The notes: generated by a model not told the origin, from the sequence alone. Shown: positions 22,490 to 35,134, counted from the first letter of the stretch. The stretch: DNA of 64,000 bases from Ophioderma brevispina (GCA_023653785.1 JAMKCH010002883.1:149501-213500), one strand, 5' to 3'. Made by a program: numbers and translations.

Positions 22490-25400
22490 GCAGTTAAAGA
22501 GACATGAAGAGATTTCCAGGAAGAAGCGCCCCAATTTTTCTCGAACCCGATTTTTTTTACATATTTGGAATGCTTACCAATATATTAGATCACACCTGAA
22601 GTGAGTAAGCCGAATACGCCGTCTTAATGTAATAAGATGATGATTTAGTAGTTTCTGTCGTGCACGACAGAAAGTCAAAGCGTGGTTTTCTATGGGGAAC
22701 GATTACGATAGCAGACAAGTTCAAAACAAGGTTTGCGGTTTTCTTTTGCACCTGTTTGTCTAATAAACCTTCGAAATGTTCTCGGTAGGTGGTCTACAAC
22801 CGATCCAGTGAAATTTGAGAGAAATTCGTATCCTTAAAAAATCTCCTCCTGTCACTTTAATTCTCAAGAGATTAAGGGAATTAACAAACAACCTCACGAG
22901 TAATTCTATAATGATAGAACATGGAATCAAACCACACTTAGTTGAGACACTTGCCTTTAATTTTGTCATGTGAGAAAATTCAGGATTTTTTGAAGGAAAA
23001 CACAACATTATATTGTTTTATCCGCCTGTTTCTCTATTTCTTCAAACCCACTCCCCCATCACTCAATGTTGAGATACATATGTAGGACATTTGAAAGACT
23101 GTACTTTCAGTGACAAACATTGATCAAGGATAATGTGGGGAGTTCATTTAACGAGGCAAAAGGTCCCAACAGTTATGGCCGAGATTGCAGTTCACTTTCG
23201 TAGAATCCCAAGTTAATTTGTCGTGCAATTAGAATATATAAGCGAGTATCATGTCACCACTTGGACACCCTTCGACTTCCAACAACCTTCCAGTAAGAAA
23301 TTTGATGGTAGATAATTGCCCATCACGACTCTATTATCAACGAGCGTAATAACGCCTTGGGATATAACCAGACACCCTTTACAATTGCACATGCCTTCTC
23401 AAAGTTATTCTAATTGTAACTATACCACACAAGTACAGCGACTTGATATACAAAAGAGTATTGAATCTTTCTGGAACTGTTGCATTCTCAAGTTATGTAA
23501 GTGTTTTGCTATTGCGTTGATTTTAAAGGTTGTTTTGGTATGTTCGGAGCATCTTGCTACGGAAAAATATTCTTAAAAGATGGTATTTAGATCTTATGGG
23601 AATTAATGCAATGAAATAAAAAAAATATGCATTTTATCAGTTTGTCAATTTTATGTATAAAATAACAAAACATTAAAGGTGCATTCGTGATCCTAGCACC
23701 TCATTTTTGGTTTATGGTTCACTAGATATCCCCGAGGAAAGCTTATTTCCAAAATTTCAGTCGAATCTGGCTTTGCGTTTTGAAGTTATGCGCAAATGTT
23801 TGCATCACACTGCCCTATAGGCACTGTGCTGTAATTTCTGTCCGTTTGAGGACAGAAAATACAAAATTACGAATTTCTTCAAAAGCAGATCGAATTTGCA
23901 CGTAAGAGGCACACATACTATGCTTAGACCAACGGTTCAGATGGTATAAAAATCTCAACTTTATTGAGGTAAGTCGGGGGGAGGCTGTGGATCACGAAAT
24001 GCACCTTTAATATATACTAATTCAGCCTTGTCGGAGCTTAAACGCCACAAAACTGAAAATAATCGAACGTTAACGTTTTTCGCTTTTATAAATTTTCCAT
24101 AAGATTAGTAATTTCACTGTCTTTCAATATCATGAAAGTCATGAAATATTTCATGCGAGAATCATGCTCAAACCGATTAACCGATTTTCCCGCAATCCCA
24201 CAATGCAGCGTAAAGTTCATGGCATCTCACCAACCCCGGTCACCAACGCAGACACGCATGCGTATCACTGTTTCGACGGCTTTAAAATTTCCGACAGTTT
24301 CTTTTTCTCTCTCTCCGTCCGTTACATACCAGTGAAGTTCCGTTACATCATTTCCTCACATTGAAATTCATTTGAGGATTTGAAATCAACGTGACAAAAA
24401 TACACAGCTACATGCAGTGTACATATTTTTGTCTGTTTTCGATGTATAGCTCTGTTACATGGCTTTGATTGTTGCAACTTTCGAGCCAAATTCTTCAAGC
24501 CTCAAAGCAAAAGCCTTCCTTGAAAACACATCAAAATAAAACTTATAGAGCAATAGTATAATGAAAACACTCAATGAAAACCTGATGATAACATTTCCAG
24601 CATTAATGATTAAGGAAATCACAACGTAAAGAGCTTCTTTTAAACGGTAGAGTTTGCAATCAAATGATACTAGTTCGTTTTTAGAACCCTTCACACCCGT
24701 CAATTTATCGTGTCGTGCAATTAGAACATATAAGCGAGTATCATGTCTCCAATTGAACACCCTTCGACTTCTAACAACCTTCCAGTAAGAAATTTGATGC
24801 TTCATAATTGCCCATCATGACTCTATTATCAACGAGCGTCATAACCCCTTGGGATATAATCAGACACCTTTAACAATTTGCATACGCCTTTCAAAGGTAT
24901 TCTAATTGTAACCATACCACACAGTAAGATACAGTGACTCCTTGATATATATAAAACAATCTATCGAAATAGAATCTTTCTGTAACTATCACAATCTCAA
25001 GTTATCAAGTTATCTAAGTGCGTTACTATTGCATAGGTTTTAAAGGTTGTTTTCTTATGTGTGGAGCATTTTTGCCACGGAAAAATAATCTTGAAGGGTG
25101 GTATTTTAGATCCCACGGGAATTACTGCAATGAAATTTTTAAAAGGTCCATTTATCTATTCTGTAAATATTAATAACAGAACATTAATATAATGTTAATG
25201 CTCTTTTTTCTCCCTTTTCAAACTTTGCGATTGGTAATTGTAATGCCTTTAAAATACCCTTAAAACGGCTTTAACATTTCAGAGAGTTACATGTGTGAAG
25301 GTCCGTGACGTCATCTGCTCGCATTGATATTCATTTTGAGGAATGTAAAATATGTACACTAGTGTGCGGGCCTGACGTTTTGAACCTAGTAGGATCTTCA

Positions 25401-27560
25401 TCAAAGGCAAACACAAATCTAAACATTTTTGCATGATCACGACTATCATTGCTCCAACAATGTATTACATTTAGAGAAAGCATATGTGTCTGTCAGTGTA
25501 GCTGTGTGTACCCCCAGGTTCGATCATGCAACTCCGAAAAACATGATGACATTTTCAAGTCAAATTCGATGACAGAATTCTAATAGAATAACAGGAGGTG
25601 CCTTTATATAAATTCTAATGATACTACAGTTGAAGGAAATTAGTTCGCGTCCTTAAGCCCAGATCAAAAGCAATTGTTTAAACCCAAATCAAAAGCAATT
25701 CATAGAGAAACATGAGAAATAATACAGTTAAAGGTTGATTATAGAGATTTCCTTAAGATGGCTTCCTCGATTTTTTTTATCTTGTTTTTGCTTATAAATA
25801 ACGCTTATAGGCATGGTAATCACTGTGTGAAATAACTAAGCTGAAAGTCACAACTTTGTAATAAAACTCCGGAATTGTTGTTATACACAGTATCCTATGG
25901 TATTACTGGATAAAAACGAAAGGTCTGATTCATCTCAAACTAGTATTTGAGCGTTTTGGTGACTATCTTTAGTTCTAGTTGACTATTTTTGACAAATACG
26001 CCAAACAATTGTATTTCGAATCTCTGAGTCAACCTTTAATACAATTCATGAAAACATGATGATAACATTTCCAGCTTTATGGAAAACGCAACGCAAAAAG
26101 TTTCCTTTAAACGGTAGAGCGTGGAATCAAATGAAACTAGGTCGTTGTTTAGAAATCCTTCACGCAAGTCAATTTATCGTGCAATTAGAATATATAAGCG
26201 AGTATCATGTCACCAATTGGACACCCTTCGACTTCCAACAACCTTCCAGTAAGAAATTTGATGCTTCATAATTGCCCATCATGGCTCTATTATCAATGAG
26301 CGTCATAACCCCTTGGGATATAACCAGACACCTTTAAATTTGCATACGCCTTTCAAAGGTATTCTAATTGTAACCATACGACAAACTAAGATACAGCGAC
26401 TCCTTGGTATACAAAACAATCTATCGAAACAGAATCTCCGACATATCTAAGTTATCTAAGTGCGTTACTATTGCGTGGGTTTTAAAGGTTGTTTTCGTAT
26501 GTGTGGAGCATTTTAATATGTGTGGAGCATTTTACCATGACCAAGACTACATTGCTCCGACAATGTATTGTATAACAGCGAATGTATGCATGTATGTGCC
26601 TGACAGTTTAGCTTCGTGTACACACGGGTTTGATCAATGCAACTCCGAAAGATATGTTGACATTTTCAATCCAATTTCGAAGATAGAATTCTAATAGAAA
26701 AAACGAAGCGCCTTTATTTAAATTCTAATCGATACGACAGTTGAAGGAAACTAGTTCGTTTCCTTAAACCCATATCAAAGACAATTCATAGATATATATA
26801 AAGACATGTGATTAAAGGTTGACTCAGATATTTCCTGAAGATGGCGTCCCAATTTTTTAAAGAAATCTTGATTTTGCTCATAAATAAAGTTTGTCGATAT
26901 ACTAATCACCGTGTGAAATACTAGTAACTAAGCTGAAAATCACAACTTTGTAATAAAACTCCGGAATTTTTGTTATACACAGTATCCTATGGTATTGTTT
27001 ACTACCTAAAAAAGGAAAAATCCGATTCATTTCAAACCTTGAAATTGAGCGTTTTAGGTGACTTATCTTTAGTTCAAGTTGACTATAAATACGCAAAACA
27101 ATGGCATTTTGAATCTCTGAGCCAGCCTTTAATACAATCCATGAAAACCTGATGACAACATTCCCAGCATAGAGGAATGCGCAACATAAAGAGCTTCTTT
27201 TAAACGGCAGAGCGTGGAATCAAATGAAACTAGTTCGTTGTTTAGAAATCCTTCACGCAAGTCAATTTATCGTGCAATTAGAATATATAAGCGAGTATCA
27301 TGTCTCCAATTGTACACCCTTCGACTTCCAACAACCTTCCAGTAAGAAATTTGATGCTTCATAATTGCCCATCATGGCTCTATTATCAACGAGCGTCATA
27401 ACCCCTTGGGATATAACCAGACACCTTTAACAATTTGCATACGCCTTTCAAAGGTATTCTAATTGTAACCATACCACACAGAAAGATACAACGACTCCTT
27501 GATAAAAAAAAACAGTCTATCGATGGAGAGTCTTTCTGGAACTAAATGCTATCTCAAGTT
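22490..27560 (+). repeat. Tandem array of four 1.1-1.5 kb units
   Basis: The anchor AGCGAGTATCATGTC occurs at about 23241, 24733, 26197 and 27290. Each anchor is preceded by TTAGAA(T/C)ATATA and followed by CCCTTCGACTTC(C/T)AACAACC. Spacings are 1492, 1464 and 1093 bp; subtracting the 330-bp MITE inside the first interval gives about 1162 bp. Other blocks recur in order: CAACTCCGAAA (25529, 26640), a GATTTCC(N)GAAGA(T)GGC block, and AAACTCCGGAATT. Units diverge by substitutions and indels, so the array is not recent. Open frames inside are not conserved between units. The edges are approximate. Confidence 0.85.
23677..24006 (-). mobile_element. TTAA-flanked MITE, family 1, inserted in the tandem array
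   Basis: Perfect TTAA copies flank the element (23673-23676 and 24007-24010). The termini AGGTGCATTCGTGATCC and TGGATCACGAAATGCACCT are nearly perfect inverted repeats. It is in reverse orientation relative to the copies at 8443 and 49454. An internal CTGTCCGTTTGAGGACAG palindrome lies near 23840. It lies between the first two anchors of the array and is absent from the other units, so it inserted after the array formed or in one unit only. Confidence 0.9.
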
Positions 27561-29535
27561 ACCCACGTGCGAAACTATTTTTCGTTGGAAAAATACTAAA
27601 CTCGGTTGAAATTAACCCTTTTAGCTTATAATGATCAAGAAAGAGTGTACGTTTCCAAATCCCTCAGGACTAAATAAAATTGGCATTTAACCCTACTTAC
27701 AGGCGGTTACGTGCGGTTGTTTTGTTGCTCTGTAAAAATATAAAATGTTGATGAAATTTGGAACTCTTTTCTTTGAGTAAATACTTAGTCAAAGGTTGAG
27801 CAAACATCACGCAAAGTGGAATGTATTTCCTCCTACAATTCGTAAGGTTTACTGTACTTTGACTAATATTATACTCAACAGAAAAGGTCGTTCCCTTTTT
27901 GATCAACATTGCAAGAACAAAATATTTTTGGAGTGTTAAGTTCAAAATGTGAGGTCACAAAACGAACACAGCTTTTGTAAAAGCAAAATATCGGTCGAGT
28001 AGAGTTCAGTTAAAGAAATAAATATTATAGAAAAATCGATCAATTATACTCGATTCATCTGATATATGAGTCCGTACCATTCTTGCAGAAAAATTCAATG
28101 AGGCGCAGGGACTTCTGTTAATCATGTTATTGTGAGCAATGTTAAGGCCTGAAATACACTATAGTGCGTTTCCATACATGAATAAAATTGGATTTAGTGG
28201 CAGGTGAGTGAGATAAATGACGGGAGTGTCCTCCAAGATAATCCGGTGTTGCACGTGCATTTGAATTCTTTCATTTTCCCGGTAGAGCTAGATTGATCCC
28301 CCTCTCCGACTTATTGGAATAGGTCCAAAACTCCAGGGGGACGAACGTATCAACGCGAATCGAGTATAGTACCTACAACCCCGCATTATTATCTGCCTAG
28401 CTATGGGAACATCAATGTAACTTTGTTACTATTTGTACACCTCTGAAATGATTACAAATACAAAAATACTTTTTCTCTGAGTTGACTTGTTAATGCTTAC
28501 AAAATTTAAGGCTTTTCTCCCAAAGCGTGGTTATCGAAATGACGCCAACATCATCGCACATATCTTTAAATGTGGGTGACCCAATCGGTAACCTCGTCCC
28601 CACTTTACTCTATCAAAGATTGAGATTTTGGTATCGGAATAAAGTTCATATTTTTCTTATTACCCCAATGAACTCTAAGGCCCAGAAAATGTTTTCTTTT
28701 GATGTTATGAACAAAAATGTCTCCTATTAAATGTGGTCGACCACATTAATTAACACACTGTCTAGTACACACTTTTGCTTCTACTATCCAAACGATTGCA
28801 CCGATTTAATTCAAAAGTTGTAATCAGCTGTTATAGTGATATGCTTCCAAGCGGGAGAGAAACCACCCAATTAAAAATTAAACCATGACCGGGTCAACCA
28901 CTTTTAAGGACCGCTATATGGACGTTTGTATCATGTTATATGGAATAGGAAATGCAAAAGTTTGGCGCTAAATGGACCGATAATTTACATAAACTAACCC
29001 TATTTGAAGACAAAATATTCCGGCAGAACATATTGTAAGTATTGTTTAATCACTTTTGCATGACTTGCATGCATTTGGTGTAATGTCGTTTTACTTGGAT
29101 GACTGATACTTAATCGAGTTGAAATTGTGTTGCTTGTCACCTTGTCGCATGGTGGCGACATTTGCAATACTTGGCTACAAGTAACCAAACTGTAGATAGA
29201 TATAAGGGGAAAAAGGGTTGGTCTATAATAATAAGTAGCATTGATTGACAGCCAAGTTACATTATTTAGAATATTAATAAGCTGCAGAGGGACCAGGATC
29301 TCAGTGTCGGCTGGGCAGAAGCATCCTTTTGGGTGAGAAGGTATCACATATATCTTACACATATTCTATAAGAATTTTAAGGAAGGATGCAGAGGGGGTC
29401 GCAATCGGGGGTATTCCTTCCGCCGCCTATACCACGGGTACGTGTATAAGATACGCTCAAAATACCCACCCCCCACCCCTTGAGAGTCAATGGTTTTCTT
29501 CTAAATAAAGTCAATAACTCTCTCGTAATCATTAT
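27561..29535. other. Non-coding stretch
   Basis: No gene recognised. A minus-strand open frame of 120 codons (29000-29362) lacks a domain and any splice support. An 18-bp perfect palindrome is listed separately. Confidence 0.45.
28730..28747. repeat. Perfect 18-bp palindrome
   Basis: AATGTGGTCGACCACATT reads the same on both strands. It could be a dimeric-factor binding site or a relic of a hairpin element; no flanking inverted repeat of greater length was seen. Confidence 0.6.
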
Positions 29536-29679
29536 GGTGGGTTCATACTTCATAGTCATAGGCCGACGATAATCTTCCGAACATGCTTTGCGCGGGATGC
29601 ATGAACATACAAGTTGCGTAAAAAGCATGTTCGAAAGGCTAGCGTCTGCAGACCTCTGCCGATGAAATATGAACCCACC
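29536..29679. mobile_element. Small MITE with ~60-bp terminal inverted repeats
   Basis: The left end GGTGGGTTCATACTTCAT is mirrored by ATGAAATATGAACCCACC at the right end, and further in CCGAACATGCTTT is mirrored by AAAGCATGTTCG. The whole element is about 144 bp and almost completely folds on itself. No clear target duplication was found. No other copy was seen in this window. Confidence 0.75.
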
Positions 29680-29910
29680 TTCAGGCGACTACTTTCGAGA
29701 GTGACGACAAAGTTACCCCATTTGGAGAGTTAATAATCCATTCTGACTATGAGCACTGACAGAAGAAGCCATTTCTTCCAAGTGTATCAATAACATTTGT
29801 CCAGTCATTATGGCGTTTTGTTTTCAGAAGACACTTGTTACTAATCCATAATTTGACTATCAATTTTAGTACAAATGCCCTCAAAAATTTGAAGAAAATA
29901 ATGGACTTAC

Positions 29911-29969
29911 CTGTTTAAATAGAAGACAAAGAGAAGAAGACCAGCACACAAGACGGTGAGAATTTGCAT
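29911..29969 (-). CDS. Candidate first exon encoding a signal peptide, or a recursive splice point
   Basis: On the minus strand an ATG at 29969 opens 19 codons, MQILTVLCAGLLLFVFYLN, a typical hydrophobic signal peptide or signal anchor. It ends exactly at a consensus donor, AACAG|GTAAGTCC. The same bases contain a long pyrimidine tract (CTTCTTCTCTTTGTCTTCTA) directly before the CAG, so the site also fits the ratchet consensus, pyrimidines-CAG|GTAAGT, used for recursive splicing in long introns. The two readings can be exclusive. The start-codon context is mediocre (C at -3). No downstream exon was identified. Confidence 0.35.
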
Positions 29970-32507
29970 GTGGAGAAAGCAGAACAAGATTTTAATTAGT
30001 ATATTATTGCATTTTTGCCAAAGATGTTGTAAGAGGTTCTTATATTATAATTACGCTAAAGACAATACATTAAAAGACAGTATCTTATAGTAATTTAAAT
30101 ATTGTCTAGCAAGGAACTCATGTACTCAGCAGATATGGAGATCTTAGCTTTGCTGTATTTATGTTGAAGCAGAAGTATTTTGAAAATACCTCTGTGCAAA
30201 TCAAATACCAGAATGAAATAAATTACTTATTTATAAATATGTCTGTAAACTATAATCTGTTTTAAATTGAGTGAGAGTTCTTCTTCTTGCATATTTCCAA
30301 TGGGGTGGATGCTAGGGTTAAATCCTTGGCCATGTGGAGACTAGGCCCTTGCTGCCATAAATATACAAAACATAATGTTGCCACGGTACAAAGTTACTGC
30401 ATAGAATCGGCTTACTGGAAAGTGATGTATTCAGATCTTATATATTTGGTTGTTTTAATGATCAAAGACTAATGCCGTGATTGGCCCAGATGTCAATGAC
30501 TCGCTTTGCGCTAATCTCTTGCACAAGGTTGGATGGCCAAATAAAATAAATCTTCATACCTCTCACAGTGATTGGATAGACCTAAAACTTTTAATGAGGT
30601 CTCACTTTGAAATCTACTACAAACCGAACATTGCCAGTGATGCACATTAACAACAGTTCCTACTATCTGTTTGGTGGTATAGCTCAGAGTAGAAATGGTC
30701 TCGAAAAGAGTGAGTCGAAAATCACAGCAATTAGAACAAATATACCGTAAAAATAGGAATAAATTAGGGGAGTACCCTCATATGTTGAATAAAACCTTAG
30801 ATAAATGTGAGTATATCTTAGCTAATAAAGTTTAAGGTTTCAATTTGACAAAGATTTTACTCAACACATGAGAGTAATGTAATCCCCTTTTTAATCAATG
30901 TTGAGTAATATTAGAGTAACAAATTGAGACTTCCAAACTGGAGGAGAAAAATAGAAGTCCCAGACCACTCCTACCTCCACAAGTTCCAAACAATTGGGAT
31001 ATGTGAGAACCGAGAAAGCCACAATAGAGAACCCTAGAATATTATTCCTTTAACTCTTATAAGTTTTGCCTTGAATGACACAATTTTCACCCAATCCAGG
31101 CTAAATACATCTTGCGTCCACCACAATGCCCCGAGCAAAACTAAAGAGATGAAACTTTAACTCAATCAGACGCCTTCTATAATCCTCTTAATTCAGTCTA
31201 AATCCAATATGGTCACTTAGGGAACATCGGACTGTGACAGCCCAGACAAGCTTATTTGTTTAAGATCTTGAATATTATCCCTCAGCGTTGGTGATTATAT
31301 CACGCAACGCCTTGATAATTTGGGGTATTTTTAACGGGCTGCAAGGAAAATTGGTCACATGCATAATCTGCTTCATCATTGTGCAAACTAACTGCAGTGC
31401 AACCTAACTATCAAGCCTAGAAAATGTGTGATAACTGGCAAACATTTTCATTCTACAACGTTTTCATGGTTTGAAGCTATGCATTGCGCCCTCTATTAAA
31501 CTACTAACCGACGGCTTGGAAAGCCATCTAAGAAACAATGGGCACATTAACGGAAAGTGACAATTGTAAGGGATTTAAGCACATCTTTGCTTTAAGCTGC
31601 AGTTGTCCTTTCTGATTGGACCTATGGTGCGTGTAATGTGTTTAGAGTAAATTATATTATATGGTGCTTTGTCCATAAGTGCGCTGTGCAATTCTCGCAC
31701 GCTTGTCTCTTTCTATGTGAATTTTGGGCTAATCTCAATTTAAAGCAATCGTGTACATACCGTGTACAGGCTATATTGAAGATGTTGTCATTTTCTTATG
31801 CACAGGAAAAGAATTAAAGTTGACACAGCTACACATGCACAAATACAATGGCGAGTTACAATCAGGACTTCTACCGCGGTACCATTTTGTTTAAAAAACC
31901 TTTAAATTGATTTGGGGAAATTATATTTAGCTAATGTTTTATCGAATTTTGCGGTTCTCGACTTGCTCGCTTGCTATATTCAGAAAACGTGCGTCGCCTT
32001 TTTGTTATTTAAATGAATTACTTAATATGCATATCTCGTGATGACAAACAGCATGGATAATACTTTGTCAACCACCATACACGTATGAAATGTTCATGTG
32101 AATCGGTGCGTTATGGTCAGAGATGCAAAGGTTCGGCTTTTTGGTGACGGGAAAACATCCATTCATAAATCTGGACGATGTGAAAACTGAGATCCGTGTC
32201 ATCCTTCCAGCTATAGCTGGATGCCCACAAAATTGTATCCAAAATAACATCAATAGTGTTAAATTGGATTACTTTCTGATTTCCCTTTTTAAAATCATTA
32301 ATCGGTGTTATTTTTTCATGTTTTTGCAGTGACACTGAGAGTCATTTTCTACCAGCTGTACAGATAAACAACGTTTTTTGTATTCTGCTTCAATACACTA
32401 TGACCAACTTTGATCATTATAGCAAGACGTCTTACATAGTACGACCACACTTTCAACATTATCATGCTTTGAGGTGTCCGATCGGATCCTACGCATGATA
32501 ATGATAA
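29970..32507. other. Non-coding stretch
   Basis: No gene or long repeat recognised over 2.5 kb. One possible tRNA-derived relic at 30676 is listed separately. Confidence 0.5.
30676..30746 (+). pseudogene. Possible decayed tRNA-like sequence or SINE head
   Basis: GGTATAGCTCAGAGTAG matches the 5' end and A box of tRNA genes, and a B-box-like GAGTCGAAAATC follows about 30 bp later. The first six bases (GGTATA) can pair with TATACC at 30741-30746, giving a tRNA-sized unit of 71 nt. The D and anticodon arms do not fold properly, and the B box is degenerate, so a functional tRNA is excluded. Chance remains a real possibility. Confidence 0.2.
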
Positions 32508-32638
32508 AATTGGATGATTTGCGTCCAATATTTATTGGTCTCGCTATGAGTTTTAAAATATTGGGCGAGACTGCGTCTCGCCCAATATTTTTGCAACTCA
32601 TAGCTCGACCAATAAATTTGGGCTGAATCAATCCAATT
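32508..32638. mobile_element. Near-perfect foldback element
   Basis: The arms pair from AATTGGATGATTTGCG on the left to TCAATCCAATT on the right, with matching inner blocks AATATTTATTGGTC, CTATGAGTT and ATATTGGGCGAGAC. The centre is practically loopless (ATTGGGCGAGAC / GTCTCGCCCAAT around TGC). It is probably a MITE, but the long stem could also produce a small-RNA precursor if transcribed. Confidence 0.75.
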
Positions 32639-33094
32639 GTATTACAAACACGCCATGAACATGAATAGAGTTTGCAAATCCCGCGTCATATGCAGTTAGT
32701 AGATGGCCTTCGGATTCATTTATCCCCATTTATAGAACCAAATTGACTTGATTCTTTATCGCGCGTTCTTCCACATTCAAATTGGCTAACTCGTCGAGGC
32801 AGAAATAACTTGAATGTCGAAACTTATCACGTTATGTCTCTTATATACTCATGCGAAACAAAAAAGTCCCTTCCGCTATGCCCGCTTTATTTTCATTATT
32901 ACGTTGTCTGGTAGTCTTATCAATGTTTATTCTAAACTTAATACCCCGTTGTTAAAATAAATGAAAGCAAACCAGCACTGCCAGAACAATCCATCTCAAA
33001 CGCCAATAACTGTTGTGTTAGACCCTATACAGATATCTACTGGGGACATGCTTATTAAAGGGACATGCTTATTTTCAACAAAATATAAAATTTG
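32639..33094. other. Non-coding spacer between two foldbacks
   Basis: No gene or repeat recognised. The last bases (AAAATATAAAATTTG) may belong to the following hairpin, since AATAAAATATA occurs in mirror position after its right arm. Confidence 0.4.
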
Positions 33095-33249
33095 GGGAGT
33101 TTCTGTAACCTGACCCATCTGACACACTTTTTTTTTTCTGACACACTTATGAATTCGAAAACCTTCACGGAAAAAAACCTGTGTTTTATTCCATGAAGGG
33201 TTTCCTGAATTCATAAGTGTGTCAGATGGGTCAGGTTACCGAAACTCCC
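33095..33249. mobile_element. Foldback MITE (GGGAGTTTC termini)
   Basis: The left arm runs GGGAGTTTCTGTAACCTGAC, CCATCTGACACAC, CTTATGAATTCG, CCTTCACGGAA; the right arm is its reverse complement, ending GGTTACCGAAACTCCC. The arms are about 65 bp with a short loop. A relic copy lies at 5258-5443. Partial pairing of AT-rich flanks suggests the true ends may lie about 15 bp further out on each side. Confidence 0.8.
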
Positions 33250-33433
33250 TATATTTTATTCAATATATACTGAGACCTAGGAAGAAGCCAACATGTTTTA
33301 GACGCAAATATACCATATCATAGTACAAATAAGTCATAACATGATGCCAAAGACCTCAGGATTTTAACCTTTATTGTAGGCTGCTGTAATTTTTAATCAA
33401 AAAATTGTGTCAAAATTTACTTAGTGCGTTATC

Positions 33434-33880
33434 ATCATGAACATACTCATTGATACTATAACCACAAATGTGACAGACCGGTGTGACAGGAGATGTGGTC
33501 CTCCGGCGGTCTCATAGTCCACCTACAACGGTGAAGAATAGGGCACTCGATTCAGTTGTCTCTTCACGCAACATTAGATTCACGCTTTATTCCGTTGTCA
33601 TCTATGGAGCCGGGACTATGGCTCCGGGCGGGCCATATCTCCTTTTACACCAGCCAAGCAAAATGCAGGCAAGGAATCAACTCTGATGCGCATTTGCTTG
33701 TGGTTTAACACTGTGAAAATTAGGTGCACTGAATAAATCTACTTCGCTGATTTGGATTATTCGTTTCAGATGAGGATTAACACAAATCATTACAACACCA
33801 CGCCGAAAATACCGATTTTGAAAAACAAATTGAGGGCGCATTATTTTCAAAATGGGCCTGTGTCTCTGGTATACCCTTCA
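33434..33880 (+). repeat. Dispersed repeat shared with 57933-58258, copy 1
   Basis: Shared blocks in the same order are CATGAA(C/T)AT…ACTCA(T/C)TGAT, ACCACAAA(T/G)GT, ACAGACCGGT, CGCTGATTTGG, TTTCAG(A/G)TGAGG, ATCGATTTTGAAAA-like, TTGAGGGCGCA and TGTCTCT. The copy is interrupted by a separate palindromic element at 33478-33655. No termini or coding frame are recognisable; the order and spacing imply common descent of a unit about 300 bp long. Confidence 0.7.
33478..33655 (+). mobile_element. Palindromic MITE (CCGGTGTGA termini) nested in the dispersed repeat
   Basis: The left end CCGGTGTGACAGGAGATGTGG is mirrored by CCATATCTCCTTTTACACC at the right. The inner GAAGAGACAACTG and CACGCTTTATTCCGTTGTC blocks match, in reverse complement, the copy at 40151-40323. 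This is about 175 bp of sequence present in the 33-kb copy of the dispersed repeat and absent from the 58-kb copy, so it gives a direct view of an insertion into a known sequence. Confidence 0.75.
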
Positions 33881-34484
33881 CAAGTAGACTTATTAATAGT
33901 ATTAAAGATGATGGAGAGTACGTGCGAATGGTACAACGGAAATATGCCAGAAAAGTTCTTGGATCAGAATAAGTACTTTTAAAGCCAATTTAAACGAACT
34001 GAATTGGTATGCCATGTCGAGCTAATCCTCTAAAGAACCTAAAAACATCTAGCTTCAGATGGGGTTATGTAATATGTGCATAGTCTGTTCTTTTTTATTG
34101 TTGACTAGCCACCTATTAAATAAATTGCACTTTTATGATTGGTCACATTTTTTGCAAATGAGCACAGAATTTATATAACTCAATATTTCACTCTTCCTTT
34201 GAGAAACCTAATTTTCGTGACTCTAATGATATGTTTGTCTTCATAAAAAAGACTACATCACCTATTGTAATCAAAACCTTATTGATTATATTGTTGCGAG
34301 TGTGAAAAATCGTCAGCAAACAATGAAGCACTATTTTTCGATTAAATTCATGAAAAATATTGATTCTGTTATAGATAGGCTTCAAAATTGGCTTAACAAA
34401 GGATTGCGGTATAAAATGTAGTTGGATGTGTAAATGTTAGTTCAATGCAAGTACTCACTTGTATGTGTGCGAGCGTGTTAATCT

Positions 34485-34525
34485 GGGTGTGGTGTGTGTG
34501 TGTGGTGTGCGTGCGTGTTGCGCGA
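34485..34525. repeat. (TG)n-rich microsatellite
   Basis: Interrupted TG/GCG alternation (GGTGTGGTGTGTGTGTGTGG then TGTGCGTGCGTG). The alternating purine-pyrimidine pattern is of the kind that can adopt Z-DNA. Confidence 0.85.
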
Positions 34526-35134
34526 GTTTATGTGGGAGGGTTGAACCACCAACGGCTGTAGATTTACCCTATCGACCACGGCCATTCTGTATTACGTATT
34601 ACACATAATCACGTGGATTCAGGGTGGCGTCACAAATACTTGCAGGGGTTCATTTAGACAATCCATCTAAAACGATATCGCAAAGGGGGCTGGGCTTGTT
34701 TGGCCTAATTTAGATGCATTTTACATGGCTGATTGAATATGCACTAGAACATTAATTTAATTTGACCTTTTTTAAACAAAATTTAAACAAATTTTGATCG
34801 TTCAGCGACTGGAGTCGACTTGCTGTGTTCAAAGGATTCCAGCACGACTTAATATTGACAACAGTTGAGGGATATTGTTGCAGCCTTGTCACTCAAAGGG
34901 TTTAATCCTGATGATTGAGTTAAAATATCTCGATCGCACATTACATTATTACACATGCTGCATGTTTACTTGTGGCAATTAACAACATTAGAGCTCCAAG
35001 TCTAGAATCAGAATTAATCCAGTGTGTTATGTCATTGACCATGGAAAGAGGACCTACAACGCGAAAACCACAAATTACGTAATTCAGATGCCACGCGTGA
35101 GGCGTGTACTAAAGTACTTCTATCACACATACCA

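Noticed and set aside
24455..24805. 116-codon minus-strand open frame inside the tandem array
   Set aside because: The equivalent region in the other array units is interrupted, so there is no sign of coding constraint.
29000..29362. 120-codon minus-strand open frame
   Set aside because: Looked briefly like a LINE relic on the opposite strand (INKLQRDQD), but the match is too short and no other reverse transcriptase block follows.
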